A DNA stretch of 64,000 bases from Clostridia bacterium. GTDB lineage: Bacteria > Bacillota > Clostridia > Oscillospirales > Acutalibacteraceae. Shown here piece after piece: positions 16,203 through 25,467 of this stretch. Each line of letters starts with the position of its first letter. Position 1 is the first letter of the stretch. Below the pieces are notes generated by a model that did not search any database, was not told the DNA's origin, and saw only the letters and a program-made list of their open reading frames with translations. The DNA lies in the NCBI GenBank assembly GCA_017435385.1, contig JAFSFB010000016.1, forward strand, positions 226,347 through 290,346, in the 5' to 3' direction. The translations under genes and the position numbers were made by a program.

Positions 16203-17843
16203 ATGTTTGACGAAAACGGAAAATTTTATAAACCGGAGAGAGGCTCATCCCCCTCCCCGGACCATATAATGCTCTCATTCTGCGGCGATGCAAAAACCGA
16301 AATGGCTGTTTCATGGCGTACCGATACGGAAACCGAAACAGGCTTCATTCTTTACGGCGAAGTCGGCTCTGAGGAGCTGGCAAGAGCTGACAGCATATCG
16401 GACACAAAGGAAACCGATATTGACATCAGCCGTTACCATTGGGTCAGGCTTTCGGGGCTGAAAAGCGGAACGAAATACCGCTACACCGTCGGAAGCGAAG
16501 CTGACAGAAGCGAAGAGTTTTATTTTGAAACGGAGCCTGAAAACCTCGGGAAATTCAGTTTCATCGTTATCGCAGACCATCAGAAGGGCGACCCCTGCCA
16601 CCTGCCCGATTATTCAATGGTCGGCAGAATGCTCAGAACCGCTCTTGAAAGACATCCCGAATGCCGTTTCATCTTCACGGCGGGCGACAACTGCGATAAC
16701 GGTCAGAACGAGCTTCAATGGAACGGAATGTTTGAAGGGCTCAAAGGTATCATTGAAAGCATGCCCTATATGATGACAACGGGCAACCACGATAACCGTG
16801 GCTTTATAACATATTTCCCCGAACCGACGGGCAAATTCTATCTTGAGCATGCCGATTTCTTCGATTTTCAGTTCGGCCCCGTTTACCCCGACAACGGTCC
16901 CGAGGGCTACACGGGCGAAAACTATTCCTTCGACTACGGCAACGCTCATTTTCTTGTTCTCGGCATCAATGCTCCCGACAAGGTTGCTCCGTGGGCATAT
17001 GACGATTTGCACAAGAGCACAAAAACATGGAAGCTCGGCGCATATCATTTCCCGATCTATCCCGTCATGCCCGAGGGTCAGAACAACGATGCTTATCCGT
17101 GGCTGAGAAAACCGATCGAAGAAGGCAGACTCGACATTCTCTTTGCAGGTCACGAGCATTCCTTTGCCAGAACCTTCCCGATGAAGAATGATGAGATGTT
17201 TGATAAGCCTTCAGAGGGCACGATCAACTATATCACGGGTAACGGCGGCGGAAATATTTATCATTCCAACGCCCGAAAGATATGGCACAGCGCATTCTAT
17301 CCTCAGGAGGAGCGCATGGGTTCATATACCCTCGTTGAGATCGTCGGCAGCGTTCTGACCGCAACCGCATATATGGAGGACGGCAGAATCGTTGACATTA
17401 TGACGATCGACAAGGAAAAGGATCTTCTTCTCCCCCACGCACTCGCCCCGACCTATGACTGGACAAAGATGGCGTTCAAGGGAGATATGCTCGAGCTGAT
17501 TTCGAGAGAGTTCTATGCTCAGCAGAAAGACGGCGTATGGTACGCTCCGTTCGGAATCGTCATTCAGGCAATTGGCGGAAAGGTTATCAAAGAAAAGGAT
17601 ACTCTTTATTGCGAGGCTTATGACCATCATGCTCTTTTCACCGTCGGCAGTAACAAAGCCATGACCGATCTCGGAACGGTAGAAATGAGCGGTGAAGCAT
17701 ATTTTGACAGAAACCAGCTTTACATTCCCGTTGAAGAAAGCGCAAAAATCTTCGAGATGGAATGGTATCACGCAAAGAGAAACAACTTCATCAACTGGAA
17801 TACTCCGAGTGAAGATAAGCCTCTTTGCAAGCATCCCTCATAA
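16203..17843 (+). CDS. Calcineurin-like metallophosphoesterase with purple-acid-phosphatase-type N-domain
   Basis: A 546-residue protein. Residues 20-115 form a fibronectin-III-like domain as in purple acid phosphatases (WVRLSGLKSGTKYRYTVGS). The catalytic domain has IADHQKGD, GDN (161-163), GNHD (194-197) and GHEHS (316-320). The C-terminal 120 residues (around WYAPFGIVIQAIGGKV and LYIPVEESAKIF) resemble the copper-amine-oxidase N-domain fold found in many clostridial proteins. No signal peptide, so probably cytoplasmic, which is unusual for this architecture. It is followed 16 bp later by the GH106-like gene, suggesting that the operon handles a phosphorylated or sulfated glycan. The substrate is unknown. 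Confidence 0.82.
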   Translation: MFDENGKFYKPERGSSPSPDHIMLSFCGDAKTEMAVSWRTDTETETGFILYGEVGSEELARADSISDTKETDIDISRYHWVRLSGLKSGTKYRYTVGSEADRSEEFYFETEPENLGKFSFIVIADHQKGDPCHLPDYSMVGRMLRTALERHPECRFIFTAGDNCDNGQNELQWNGMFEGLKGIIESMPYMMTTGNHDNRGFITYFPEPTGKFYLEHADFFDFQFGPVYPDNGPEGYTGENYSFDYGNAHFLVLGINAPDKVAPWAYDDLHKSTKTWKLGAYHFPIYPVMPEGQNNDAYPWLRKPIEEGRLDILFAGHEHSFARTFPMKNDEMFDKPSEGTINYITGNGGGNIYHSNARKIWHSAFYPQEERMGSYTLVEIVGSVLTATAYMEDGRIVDIMTIDKEKDLLLPHALAPTYDWTKMAFKGDMLELISREFYAQQKDGVWYAPFGIVIQAIGGKVIKEKDTLYCEAYDHHALFTVGSNKAMTDLGTVEMSGEAYFDRNQLYIPVEESAKIFEMEWYHAKRNNFINWNTPSEDKPLCKHPS

Positions 17844-17859
17844 CGAAAGGAGAAACGCT

Positions 17860-20800
17860 ATGCTTTACAAGAAAAATTCTGCTCCCGAGCTGACTCAGGA
17901 GCTTTTCAGAAATCCCACCTGCGAATACAGAGGAACTCCCTTCTGGGCATGGAACAGCGACCTGAAATCCGAGGAGCTTCAGCGTCAGATCGAGGTTTTC
18001 AAGGAAATGGGACTCGGCGGTTTCCATATGCATGTCCGCACAGGCATGTCAACAAAATATCTTTCCGAAGAATTCATGCAGCTTGTCAAGGACTGCGTTG
18101 ACAAGGCTGACAGAGAAGAAATGCTCGCATGGCTCTATGACGAGGACCGCTGGCCCTCAGGTGCGGCAGGCGGACTCGTAACAAAAGACGAAGAAAACAG
18201 AGCAAGATGCCTGCTCCTTACAACCGAGCCCTGCGACAACAGCGGAAATGCCGATGCCGATCTCATCGACTCGAGAGCAGAGGGCGGCAGAAACGGCAAG
18301 GGCTATCTTATCGCTTGCTATGACATCGTTCTCGACAGCGACGGCTGTCTTCTCAGCTATGATCTGATCGGCGAAAACGATGCCGCAAAGGGCACGAAAT
18401 GGTATGCCTATCTCAAAATTCACGCTTCATCACCCTGGTACAACAACCAGACCTACCTCGACACTCTCAACCCGAAGGCGGTTGAACGCTTCGTTGAGGT
18501 CACTCATGACAGATATAAAGAAAAGGTCGGCTACGGATTCGGCGAAACAGTTCCTGCAATCTTCACCGACGAGCCTCAGTTCACACGCAAGAAACAGCTT
18601 CCCAATTCGACCGACACATCGGATGTTCTTCTCCCCTGGACAGACGATATTCCCGAAACATACAAAGCGCAGTACGGCAGCGATATCATCCCTTCGATTC
18701 CCGAGCTTTTCTGGGACCTTCCCGATAACAAGCCCTCGCTTGCAAGATACCGTTATCATGACCATATCTCCGAGCGTTTTGCATCGGCTTTTGCCGACAC
18801 CTGCGGAAAATGGTGCCGTGAAAACGGAATCGCCCTGACGGGACACATGATGGAAGAGCCGACTCTTGAAAGCCAGACAGCCGCTCTGGGTGACGCCATG
18901 CGTTCATACAGAGGCTTCGACCTGCCCGGCATCGACATGCTCTGCGCAAGCTTCGAGTTCACAACCGCAAAGCAGGCACAGTCCGCCGTTCATCAGTTCG
19001 GCTATGAGGGCATGCTCTCCGAGCTTTACGGCGTAACGGGCTGGGACTACGACTTCAGAGGCTATAAGCTTCACGGCGACTGGCAGGCATGTCTTGGCGT
19101 AACGATACGAGTTCCTCACCTTTCGTGGGTTGCCATGGGCGGCGAGGCAAAGCGTGACTACCCCGCCTCGATTCATTATCAGTCCCCGTGGTATAAAAAA
19201 TTCTCCTATGTCGAAGACCATTTTGCAAGAGTCAACACCGCTCTGACAAGAGGCAAGCCCGTTGTCAAGGTCGGCGTTATTCATCCCGTTGAAAGCTATT
19301 GGCTCCATTGGGGTCCCAACGATAAGACCGACCTTATCAGAAGCTCGATGGACGAAAAATTCCTCAATGTCACCGAATGGCTTCTCAAGGGCAGCATCGA
19401 TTTCAACTTCATCAGCGAATCTCTTCTTCCCGAGCTTTGCGAGAGCGGCTCCGCACCCCTCAAGGTCGGCAAGATGGAATACGATGCAGTCATTGTTCCC
19501 GACTGCGAAACTCTCCGCTCGACAACCCTCGAACGCCTTGAAGCATTCCGCAAGGCAGGCGGTAAGCTTATTTTCATGGGCAACTCTCCCTACCTTGAGG
19601 ACGGCATCGAGTCTGAAAGAGGCAAAAAGCTCTATGCTCAGTCGCAGGTCATTCCCTTCGACAGAGAGAAGCTTCTCACTGCTCTCGATGACAACCGCAC
19701 CGTTACTCTCCGCCTCAAAAACGGAAAGCTCTCAGACGGCTTCATCTATCAGCTCCGCCGTGACAACGGCTGCAACTGGCTCTTTGTCAGCCGCTGCTGT
19801 GAGCCCTACAACAAGGATATGGTCAGAAGCAGCGACCTTCGCATAACCGTCAAGGGCGAGTTCACGCCTTATATTTACAACACCCTCAACGGCGAGATCG
19901 AGTCAGCCGAATATAAATATGTCGGCGGCAACACCGTTATTTCGAGAGAGATGTTTGACTATGACAGCCTGCTTCTCAAGCTCGTTGACGGCAGAAGCGA
20001 ACCCTGCATGAACGCAGGCGAACCCGCCGCCCCCGAAAAGGAGATCAGAACCCCCGCATTCGTTCCGTTCACTCTTTCCGAGCCCAATGTTCTGCTTCTC
20101 GACATGGCAGAATTCCGTGTTGACGACGGCGGATATATGGAAGAGGAAGAGATACTCCGCCTTGACAATGTTGCCCGTGAGATTCTCGGTCTGCCCGAAA
20201 GAGGCGGAAATGTTGCTCAGCCGTGGGTCGTTGAGGACGAACCGACAGAGCATACTCTGACCCTTCGCTTCAGAATCAACAGCACGATCGAATATTCAGG
20301 TGCAATGCTCGCTCTCGAGGATGCCGAAAAGGCAAAGATCGTTTTCAACGGCAACGCCATTCCGAACGATATCGTCGGCTGGTTTACCGACAAGGACATC
20401 AAGACCGTTAAGCTCACCGACATAAAGAAGGGCGAGAATATTCTCGAGATCACAATTCCCATCGGTAAGAGAACGAACACAGAATGGTGCTATCTCCTTG
20501 GCGATTTCGGCGTAAGCGTTGCAGGCAGAAAGGCTCAGATAATTCCGATGCCTGAGAAGATCAGCTTCGGTTCGATCGTCAATCAGGGCATGCCCTTCTA
20601 CGGAGGTAACATCACCTACCATCTCGAGGTCGAAGGAAGCTCACTTCAGATCGAAGCAACGAGATACAGGGGCGCAATCATCGATGTCAGGGTTGACGGC
20701 GAAAAGAAGGGTGACATCGCTTATCCGCCTTATATGCTCAGCATAGACGGACTTGAAAACGGTAAGCACAAGCTCGACATCACGCTCTACGGTAACCGCT

Positions 20801-20949
20801 ATAACTGCTTCGGTGCAGTTCACATGGCAAACGCCGCCCGTCAGTGGCACGGACCCGACGCATGGAGAACAACCGAGGATGAATGGAGCTATGAATATAT
20901 TCTTAAAGAGCTCGGCATTCTCACAAGCCCCGTTATCAAAGCTGAATAA
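17860..20949 (+). CDS. GH106-like glycoside hydrolase (alpha-L-rhamnosidase family)
   Basis: A 1029-residue protein beginning MLYKKNSAPELTQELF (ATG 17860 after CGAAAGGAGAAACGCT); a frame opening 56 codons upstream overlaps the preceding gene and is not the start. The N-terminal part shows the family pattern TPFWAWNSDL, GLGGFHMHVRTGMS and AWLYDEDRWPSGAAGG, followed by FTDEPQF and GHMMEE, the catalytic TIM-barrel region, then beta-rich ancillary domains. GH106 enzymes release alpha-L-rhamnose from pectic rhamnogalacturonan. No signal peptide, so it would act on imported oligosaccharides. Only family membership is supported; linkage specificity is not. Confidence 0.8.
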   Translation: MLYKKNSAPELTQELFRNPTCEYRGTPFWAWNSDLKSEELQRQIEVFKEMGLGGFHMHVRTGMSTKYLSEEFMQLVKDCVDKADREEMLAWLYDEDRWPSGAAGGLVTKDEENRARCLLLTTEPCDNSGNADADLIDSRAEGGRNGKGYLIACYDIVLDSDGCLLSYDLIGENDAAKGTKWYAYLKIHASSPWYNNQTYLDTLNPKAVERFVEVTHDRYKEKVGYGFGETVPAIFTDEPQFTRKKQLPNSTDTSDVLLPWTDDIPETYKAQYGSDIIPSIPELFWDLPDNKPSLARYRYHDHISERFASAFADTCGKWCRENGIALTGHMMEEPTLESQTAALGDAMRSYRGFDLPGIDMLCASFEFTTAKQAQSAVHQFGYEGMLSELYGVTGWDYDFRGYKLHGDWQACLGVTIRVPHLSWVAMGGEAKRDYPASIHYQSPWYKKFSYVEDHFARVNTALTRGKPVVKVGVIHPVESYWLHWGPNDKTDLIRSSMDEKFLNVTEWLLKGSIDFNFISESLLPELCESGSAPLKVGKMEYDAVIVPDCETLRSTTLERLEAFRKAGGKLIFMGNSPYLEDGIESERGKKLYAQSQVIPFDREKLLTALDDNRTVTLRLKNGKLSDGFIYQLRRDNGCNWLFVSRCCEPYNKDMVRSSDLRITVKGEFTPYIYNTLNGEIESAEYKYVGGNTVISREMFDYDSLLLKLVDGRSEPCMNAGEPAAPEKEIRTPAFVPFTLSEPNVLLLDMAEFRVDDGGYMEEEEILRLDNVAREILGLPERGGNVAQPWVVEDEPTEHTLTLRFRINSTIEYSGAMLALEDAEKAKIVFNGNAIPNDIVGWFTDKDIKTVKLTDIKKGENILEITIPIGKRTNTEWCYLLGDFGVSVAGRKAQIIPMPEKISFGSIVNQGMPFYGGNITYHLEVEGSSLQIEATRYRGAIIDVRVDGEKKGDIAYPPYMLSIDGLENGKHKLDITLYGNRYNCFGAVHMANAARQWHGPDAWRTTEDEWSYEYILKELGILTSPVIKAE

Positions 20950-20966
20950 AACCGAATAAACAAAGA

Positions 20967-21000
20967 AAAGCCGTGTGCAGATTTTGCACACGGCTTTTTT
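20967..21000 (+). terminator. Terminator of the phosphoesterase-glycosidase operon
   Basis: Stem AAAGCCGTGTGC / GCACACGGCTTT, loop AGATTTT, followed by a T-run. Confidence 0.88.
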
Positions 21001-21058
21001 GTGAATAATGAATAGTGAAGAGTGAATAGTTTCGGGTGGGCTACGCCCACACCCTATT
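21001..21058 (+). repeat. Dispersed intergenic repeat, copy B
   Basis: GTGAATAATGAATAGTGAAG heptad-like start, then AGTTTCGGGTGGGC / GCCCACACCC hairpin. It directly follows the terminator; homologous to 5215-5278 and 43069-43120. Confidence 0.82.
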
Positions 21059-21090
21059 TATAAATCCGCCGCTTTTATCGACAGATAGTT

Positions 21091-22254
21091 TTATTCTTCT
21101 ATTGCTTCAACCAGTCTGTCCATCGCCGTTTCGAGAAGCTCGAAAGGAATGTTGAGAGGAGGAAGAAGACGAACCTTTGTTTTTGCGCTGAGTACAAGAA
21201 CGCCTTTTGACATGGCGGCTGCGATAACTTCCTTTGCAGGCTTTTCGCATTCGATGCCGAGCATAAGTCCTCTGCCCGAAACGCTCTTGACGCCCTTGAC
21301 GCCGCTGAGCCTTGAAACGATATATTCGCTTCTCTTGCAGACCTCGGTCATCATCGTATCGTCAAGCCTTGAAAGTATGCTCAGAGCACCGGCACAGCAG
21401 ATGGGATTTCCGCCGAAGGTTGAGCCGTGAGAGCCTGCCGTCAGGATATCCTGAACCTTTTCGCCGAGCATCGTGCAGCCAAGAGGCAGTCCGCCTGCAA
21501 GACCCTTTGCGGTCGAAACGATGTCAGGAGTTATTCCGTAATGCATATAGCTGTAAAGCTTGCCCGTTCTTCCGTTACCCGTCTGAACCTCGTCAATGAT
21601 GACAAGCATATTCTTCTCTTTTGCGATCTCGCAAACGCCTTTGACAAATTCGTCGTCGAGAACATAAACTCCGCCCTCGCCCTGAACCGTTTCCATCATG
21701 ATTGCGGCGCAGTTGTTGCTTTCGGCAAGCTCTCTGACAGAGTCGAGATTGTTTGCCTCGGCATAAACAAAACCCTCGGGGAAAGGTCCGAAATCGGTGT
21801 GGAAGGTATCCTGCCCCGTTGCGGCAAGAGTCGTTACCGTTCTGCCGTGGAAGCTGTTTTTGAGAGTAATTATCGTATGGTTGCCCTCACCCTTGTTGAC
21901 AAGAGCCCATTTTCTCGCCGCCTTGATGGCGCATTCGTTGGCTTCAGCACCCGAATTCGAGAAAAAGACCTTCTTCATGCCCGTTCTCTCGCAAAGCATT
22001 TCGGCAAGGTCGGCGCAAGGCTTTGTGTAGTAAAGATTTGATGTGTGACCGAGAAGCGAAGCCTGAACGGTTATCGCCTCGAGCCATTCGTCATCCGCAA
22101 CGCCGAAGCTGTTGACGGCAATTCCGCTTCCGAGGTCGATATATTCGTTGCCCTCTTCATCATAAAGCAGAGCACCGTTGCCCTCCGTAAGTTCAAGCGG
22201 AAACCTCGCATATGTTCCTGCGATATATTCTTTATCCTTATTGATTATGCTCAT
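21091..22254 (-). CDS. argD: Acetylornithine aminotransferase
   Basis: A 387-residue class III PLP aminotransferase that makes N-acetylornithine from the semialdehyde. FSNSGAEANECAIKAARK binds the cofactor phosphate, IIDEVQTGNGRTG carries the PLP-contacting aspartate, and STAKGLAGGLPLG holds the Schiff-base lysine; GSTFGGNP completes the site. Last gene of argC-argJ-argB-argD; the order and 13-bp gap to argB show a single arginine operon. Some ArgD enzymes also serve lysine synthesis. Confidence 0.95.
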   Translation of the reverse strand: MSIINKDKEYIAGTYARFPLELTEGNGALLYDEEGNEYIDLGSGIAVNSFGVADDEWLEAITVQASLLGHTSNLYYTKPCADLAEMLCERTGMKKVFFSNSGAEANECAIKAARKWALVNKGEGNHTIITLKNSFHGRTVTTLAATGQDTFHTDFGPFPEGFVYAEANNLDSVRELAESNNCAAIMMETVQGEGGVYVLDDEFVKGVCEIAKEKNMLVIIDEVQTGNGRTGKLYSYMHYGITPDIVSTAKGLAGGLPLGCTMLGEKVQDILTAGSHGSTFGGNPICCAGALSILSRLDDTMMTEVCKRSEYIVSRLSGVKGVKSVSGRGLMLGIECEKPAKEVIAAAMSKGVLVLSAKTKVRLLPPLNIPFELLETAMDRLVEAIEE

Positions 22255-22267
22255 GATCTATCCTTTC

Positions 22268-23125
22268 TCAGCTCTGAACAAACATTGTTCCGATGCCTTC
22301 ATCGGTCAGAATTTCGATAAGCAGGGAATGAGGCACTCTGCCATCGATGATAAACACCTTTTTAACACCCCTGCGGATAGCCTCTCTGCAGCAGTCAACC
22401 TTAGGAATCATGCCGCCCTTGATGATTCCCTCGTTGACAAGCTCGGAAATCTCGCTGACATAAACCTTGGGAATGAGGGTTGAGGGATCGTTCTTATCTC
22501 TGAGAATGCCGTCGATATCGGTCATGGAAACCATGCTCTCTGCGCAAAGCTCGCCTGCGATCTTTGCGGCGGCTGTATCGGCATTGATGTTATATACATT
22601 GCCCTCGTCATCGACACCCGTTGTTGAAACGACGGGAACATAGCCCGATGAAAGCAGGTCGTTGATAACCTCGGTGTTGACCTCGGTGATCTCTCCGACG
22701 AAGCCGAGCTGCTCATCCTTGACCTCTGCTTTGATGAGATGTCCGTCAGCTCCGCAGATGCCGACCGCCTTGCAGCCCTTGCTCTGAAGATGGCTGACAA
22801 GATTCTTGTTGACCTTGCCTGCAAGAACCATCTGAACGATATCAGCGGTCTCCTTGTCGGTAACTCTCAGACCGTTGACGAATTTGCTCTCCTTGCCGAT
22901 CTTGCCGAGCATCTCCGTGATTTCGGGGCCGCCGCCGTGAACGAGAACGACTTTTATGCCGATCTGTGTCAGAAAGGCAACATCGCCCATAACAGCATCC
23001 TTGAGTTCCTCGTTTATCATTGCATTTCCGCCGTATTTGATAACAACGGTCTTGTCCGTATATTCCTGTATGTAAGGCAGAGCTTCAACAAGAACTCTGA
23101 CTCTCTGCGCATTTGAAATGTCCAT
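22268..23125 (-). CDS. argB: Acetylglutamate kinase
   Basis: A 285-residue amino-acid kinase that phosphorylates N-acetylglutamate. VVIKYGGNAM and VLVHGGGPEI are the phosphate- and substrate-binding loops; VNGLRVTDKETADIV is the conserved lid region. I take ATG 23123-23125, spaced 5 bp from AAGGTGG; a GTG three codons upstream overlaps that ribosome site. The N-terminal extension (MDISNAQRVRVLVEALPYIQ) resembles the helix that mediates arginine-sensitive hexamers in other kinases, so feedback inhibition is plausible. Confidence 0.95.
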   Translation of the reverse strand: MDISNAQRVRVLVEALPYIQEYTDKTVVIKYGGNAMINEELKDAVMGDVAFLTQIGIKVVLVHGGGPEITEMLGKIGKESKFVNGLRVTDKETADIVQMVLAGKVNKNLVSHLQSKGCKAVGICGADGHLIKAEVKDEQLGFVGEITEVNTEVINDLLSSGYVPVVSTTGVDDEGNVYNINADTAAAKIAGELCAESMVSMTDIDGILRDKNDPSTLIPKVYVSEISELVNEGIIKGGMIPKVDCCREAIRRGVKKVFIIDGRVPHSLLIEILTDEGIGTMFVQS

Positions 23126-23151
23126 ATTATCCACCTTATGTTTTATTAGCT

Positions 23152-24366
23152 TTATGTTCTGTAATCTCCGTTGATTTTAACGTAATCGTAAGTCAGGTCG
23201 CAGCCCCATGCGGTTGCTTCGCACTCGCCGCTGTTGAGATTGATAAGAACCTGAATTTCTTTTTCGCTGAGGATCTTCTTCGCTTCTTCTTCGCTGAATT
23301 CAACGCCTGCGCCGTCAACGCAAACGATGATTCCGCCTGCCGCCGACTTGAAGGCAACCTCGATCTTTGTAACATCAACATCCGCTCCGCTGTAACCGAT
23401 AGCGCAGAGGACTCTGCCCCAGTTTGCATCGGCGCCGAACATCGCAGCCTTGAAAAGCGAAGAGCAGATAACGGACTTTGAAACGGTAACCGCAATTTCC
23501 TTTGAGGCCGCTCCCGAAACAACGCATTCGAGAAGCTTCGTTGCGCCCTCGCCGTCGCCTGCGATCATTCTGCAGAGATAGGTCGTGACCGCATTGAGAG
23601 CCTTGCAGAATTCGTCGAAGTCTTCGCCCTCTCCGGTAATCTCATCGTTGCCTGCCATGCCGTTTGCAAGAACGGAAACCATATCGTTTGTCGAGGTGTC
23701 GCCGTCAACGCTGACCATGTTGAACGAATCCTTGACATCCTCGCTGAGTGCCTTCTGAAGCATCTCGGGAGAAATCGCCGCATCCGTCGTCACGAAAACG
23801 AGCATCGTTGCCATGTTGGGATGAATCATGCCCGAGCCCTTGGCGATACCGCCTATTCTGCATTCCTTTCCGCCGATATCAAAGGAGAACGAAACGCATT
23901 TTTCAACCGTATCGGTTGTCATGATTGCGGTTGCCGCATCGTCGGAGGAAGCGGAAAGCCCCTCAACGAGAGCAGGAATTCCGTTTGCGATCGGTTCAAT
24001 ATCAAGAGGCTGACCGATAACGCCCGTCGAAGCAACGATAACATCCTTTGCATCAACGCCGAGCTTCTCGGAAAGAAGGCCGCACATCTTCTCGGCGATC
24101 TCAATGCCGTTTGCGTTGCAGGTGTTTGCGTTTCCGCTGTTGCAGATAATTGCCTGCGCATAGCCGTCGGCAATATTGTTCTTTGTAACGGTTATGGGGG
24201 CACCCTTTACGAGATTGGTTGTATAAACGCTTGCGGCAACAGCCTTCTTTTCGCTGTAAATAAGTGCAAGGTCTTTTTTGGTTTTGTTCTTTCTTATTCC
24301 GCAATGAACTCCGCTTGCGGTGAATCCCTTTGCGGCGCAAACGCCGCCGTTAATCTGTTTCATCAT
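23152..24366 (-). CDS. argJ: Bifunctional ornithine acetyltransferase / N-acetylglutamate synthase
   Basis: A 404-residue ArgJ, which recycles the acetyl group from acetylornithine to glutamate. The self-cleavage site is in GSGMIHPNMATML, between Ala and Thr, where the threonine becomes the nucleophile of the beta subunit; SVDGDTSTNDM is the second hallmark. With ArgJ in the operon no ArgE is needed. The start is one of two adjacent ATG codons (24361-24366). argC is 14 bp upstream. Confidence 0.96.
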   Translation of the reverse strand: MMKQINGGVCAAKGFTASGVHCGIRKNKTKKDLALIYSEKKAVAASVYTTNLVKGAPITVTKNNIADGYAQAIICNSGNANTCNANGIEIAEKMCGLLSEKLGVDAKDVIVASTGVIGQPLDIEPIANGIPALVEGLSASSDDAATAIMTTDTVEKCVSFSFDIGGKECRIGGIAKGSGMIHPNMATMLVFVTTDAAISPEMLQKALSEDVKDSFNMVSVDGDTSTNDMVSVLANGMAGNDEITGEGEDFDEFCKALNAVTTYLCRMIAGDGEGATKLLECVVSGAASKEIAVTVSKSVICSSLFKAAMFGADANWGRVLCAIGYSGADVDVTKIEVAFKSAAGGIIVCVDGAGVEFSEEEAKKILSEKEIQVLINLNSGECEATAWGCDLTYDYVKINGDYRT

Positions 24367-24380
24367 ATTTTCCTTTCAGA

Positions 24381-25319
24381 TCAGAGGCTCAGACCCGTTT
24401 TGGCATCTGCACCCATGAGAATATTCAGACATTCAACTGCTGCGCCCGATGCGCCCTTGCCGAGATTGTCATATCTTGCGATGAGAAGAATTCTTTCTTC
24501 GTTTCCCTTGACCGTGACTTCCATGCAGTCCTTGACGGCAAGAGCATTTGCTCCGAGCATCGCATCCTCGCCGATATCGTCGGTATAACGGACAAATTCG
24601 CCGTTATAGAGATTTTTATATGTATCAATAATATCCGCAACGCTCTTTCCTTCGGCAAGATTAGCCTTGAAAAGAGGCACGGTAACAGCCATTCCGCTGT
24701 AGAAATCCGAAACTATCGGGCAGAAAACGGGAGCGTTTTCGATTCCCGTTATCGCCTTCATTTCCTTGAGATGCTTATGCTCCTGAGTCAGGGCATACTG
24801 ACGGGGAGCGGCATATTTCGTTCCCTTTGAACCGTTTTCATATTCGGCAATCATCTTTTTGCCGCCGCCGCTGTAGCCCGTTATCGAATGGCAGGTCAGA
24901 AGCGAATCGGCAGGAAGAATGCCCGCCTTGACAAGAGGATAAACAAGAGCGATGAAACCGCTTGCGTGGCAGCCGGGAACGGCAACTCTCTTTGAGCTCT
25001 TGATTTTTTCGAGATGCTCAGCCGAAAGCTCGGGGAAGCCGTAAGCCCAGTCGGGCTCGGTGCGGTGAGCAGTCGAGGTGTCGATAACCCTGACATCGGG
25101 ATTCTCAATCAGCGAAACCGATTCTCTCGCCGCCGCATCGGGCAGGCAGAGAAAAGCTATGTCGCAGGAATTGAGAGCCTCTTTTCTCGCCTTAACATCC
25201 TTGCGGAGCTCTTCGGGAAGAGTAATCATTTCAATATCTTCTCTTATATTCAGACGGTCAAAAATACGAAGGCCCGTTGTTCCTTCTTTTCCGTCAATAA
25301 ATATCCTTGTTTTTTTCAT
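24381..25319 (-). CDS. argC: N-acetyl-gamma-glutamyl-phosphate reductase, type 2
   Basis: A 312-residue ArgC of the short (type 2) group, reducing acetylglutamyl phosphate to the semialdehyde with NADPH. IDGKEGTTGLRI is the nucleotide-binding loop, VAVPGCHASGF holds the catalytic cysteine, and SITGYSGGGK follows. Type 2 ArgC is typical of gamma-proteobacteria and part of the clostridia and is clearly shorter than type 1 (about 345). It is the first gene of the operon behind a consensus promoter. Confidence 0.94.
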   Translation of the reverse strand: MKKTRIFIDGKEGTTGLRIFDRLNIREDIEMITLPEELRKDVKARKEALNSCDIAFLCLPDAAARESVSLIENPDVRVIDTSTAHRTEPDWAYGFPELSAEHLEKIKSSKRVAVPGCHASGFIALVYPLVKAGILPADSLLTCHSITGYSGGGKKMIAEYENGSKGTKYAAPRQYALTQEHKHLKEMKAITGIENAPVFCPIVSDFYSGMAVTVPLFKANLAEGKSVADIIDTYKNLYNGEFVRYTDDIGEDAMLGANALAVKDCMEVTVKGNEERILLIARYDNLGKGASGAAVECLNILMGADAKTGLSL

Positions 25320-25351
25320 GTTTATATACCTCGGGATTTAATATACGCATA

Positions 25352-25380
25352 ATTATACAGTTTTGTTTGCATAAAGTCAA
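25352..25380 (-). promoter_or_regulatory. Promoter of argCJBD
   Basis: TTGACT (25375-25380), 17-bp spacer, TATAAT (25352-25357) on the minus strand. Confidence 0.85.
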
Positions 25381-25383
25381 GAA

Positions 25384-25412
25384 ATAAATGCATATTTATG
25401 AATATTTCAGCA
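25384..25412 (-). promoter_or_regulatory. Possible ArgR/AhrC operator upstream of argC
   Basis: An AT-rich near-palindrome (ATGCATATTTATGAATATTT on the plus strand) immediately upstream of the -35 box. It resembles the ARG box consensus (ATGAATAAAAATTCA-like) in its TGAAT and ATGCAT halves. The match is loose and the position is the main argument. Confidence 0.4.
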
Positions 25413-25467
25413 TTATTATTCAATATCTTTGCGGTTTTCCGTTTGCTTTGTGCATTTTGCGGAATAT

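Noticed and set aside
17692..17859. Upstream extension of the GH106-like gene by 56 codons
   Set aside because: The extension overlaps the end of the phosphoesterase gene and lacks a ribosome site, while ATG 17860 has AAAGGAG at good spacing and begins the conserved family N-terminus.
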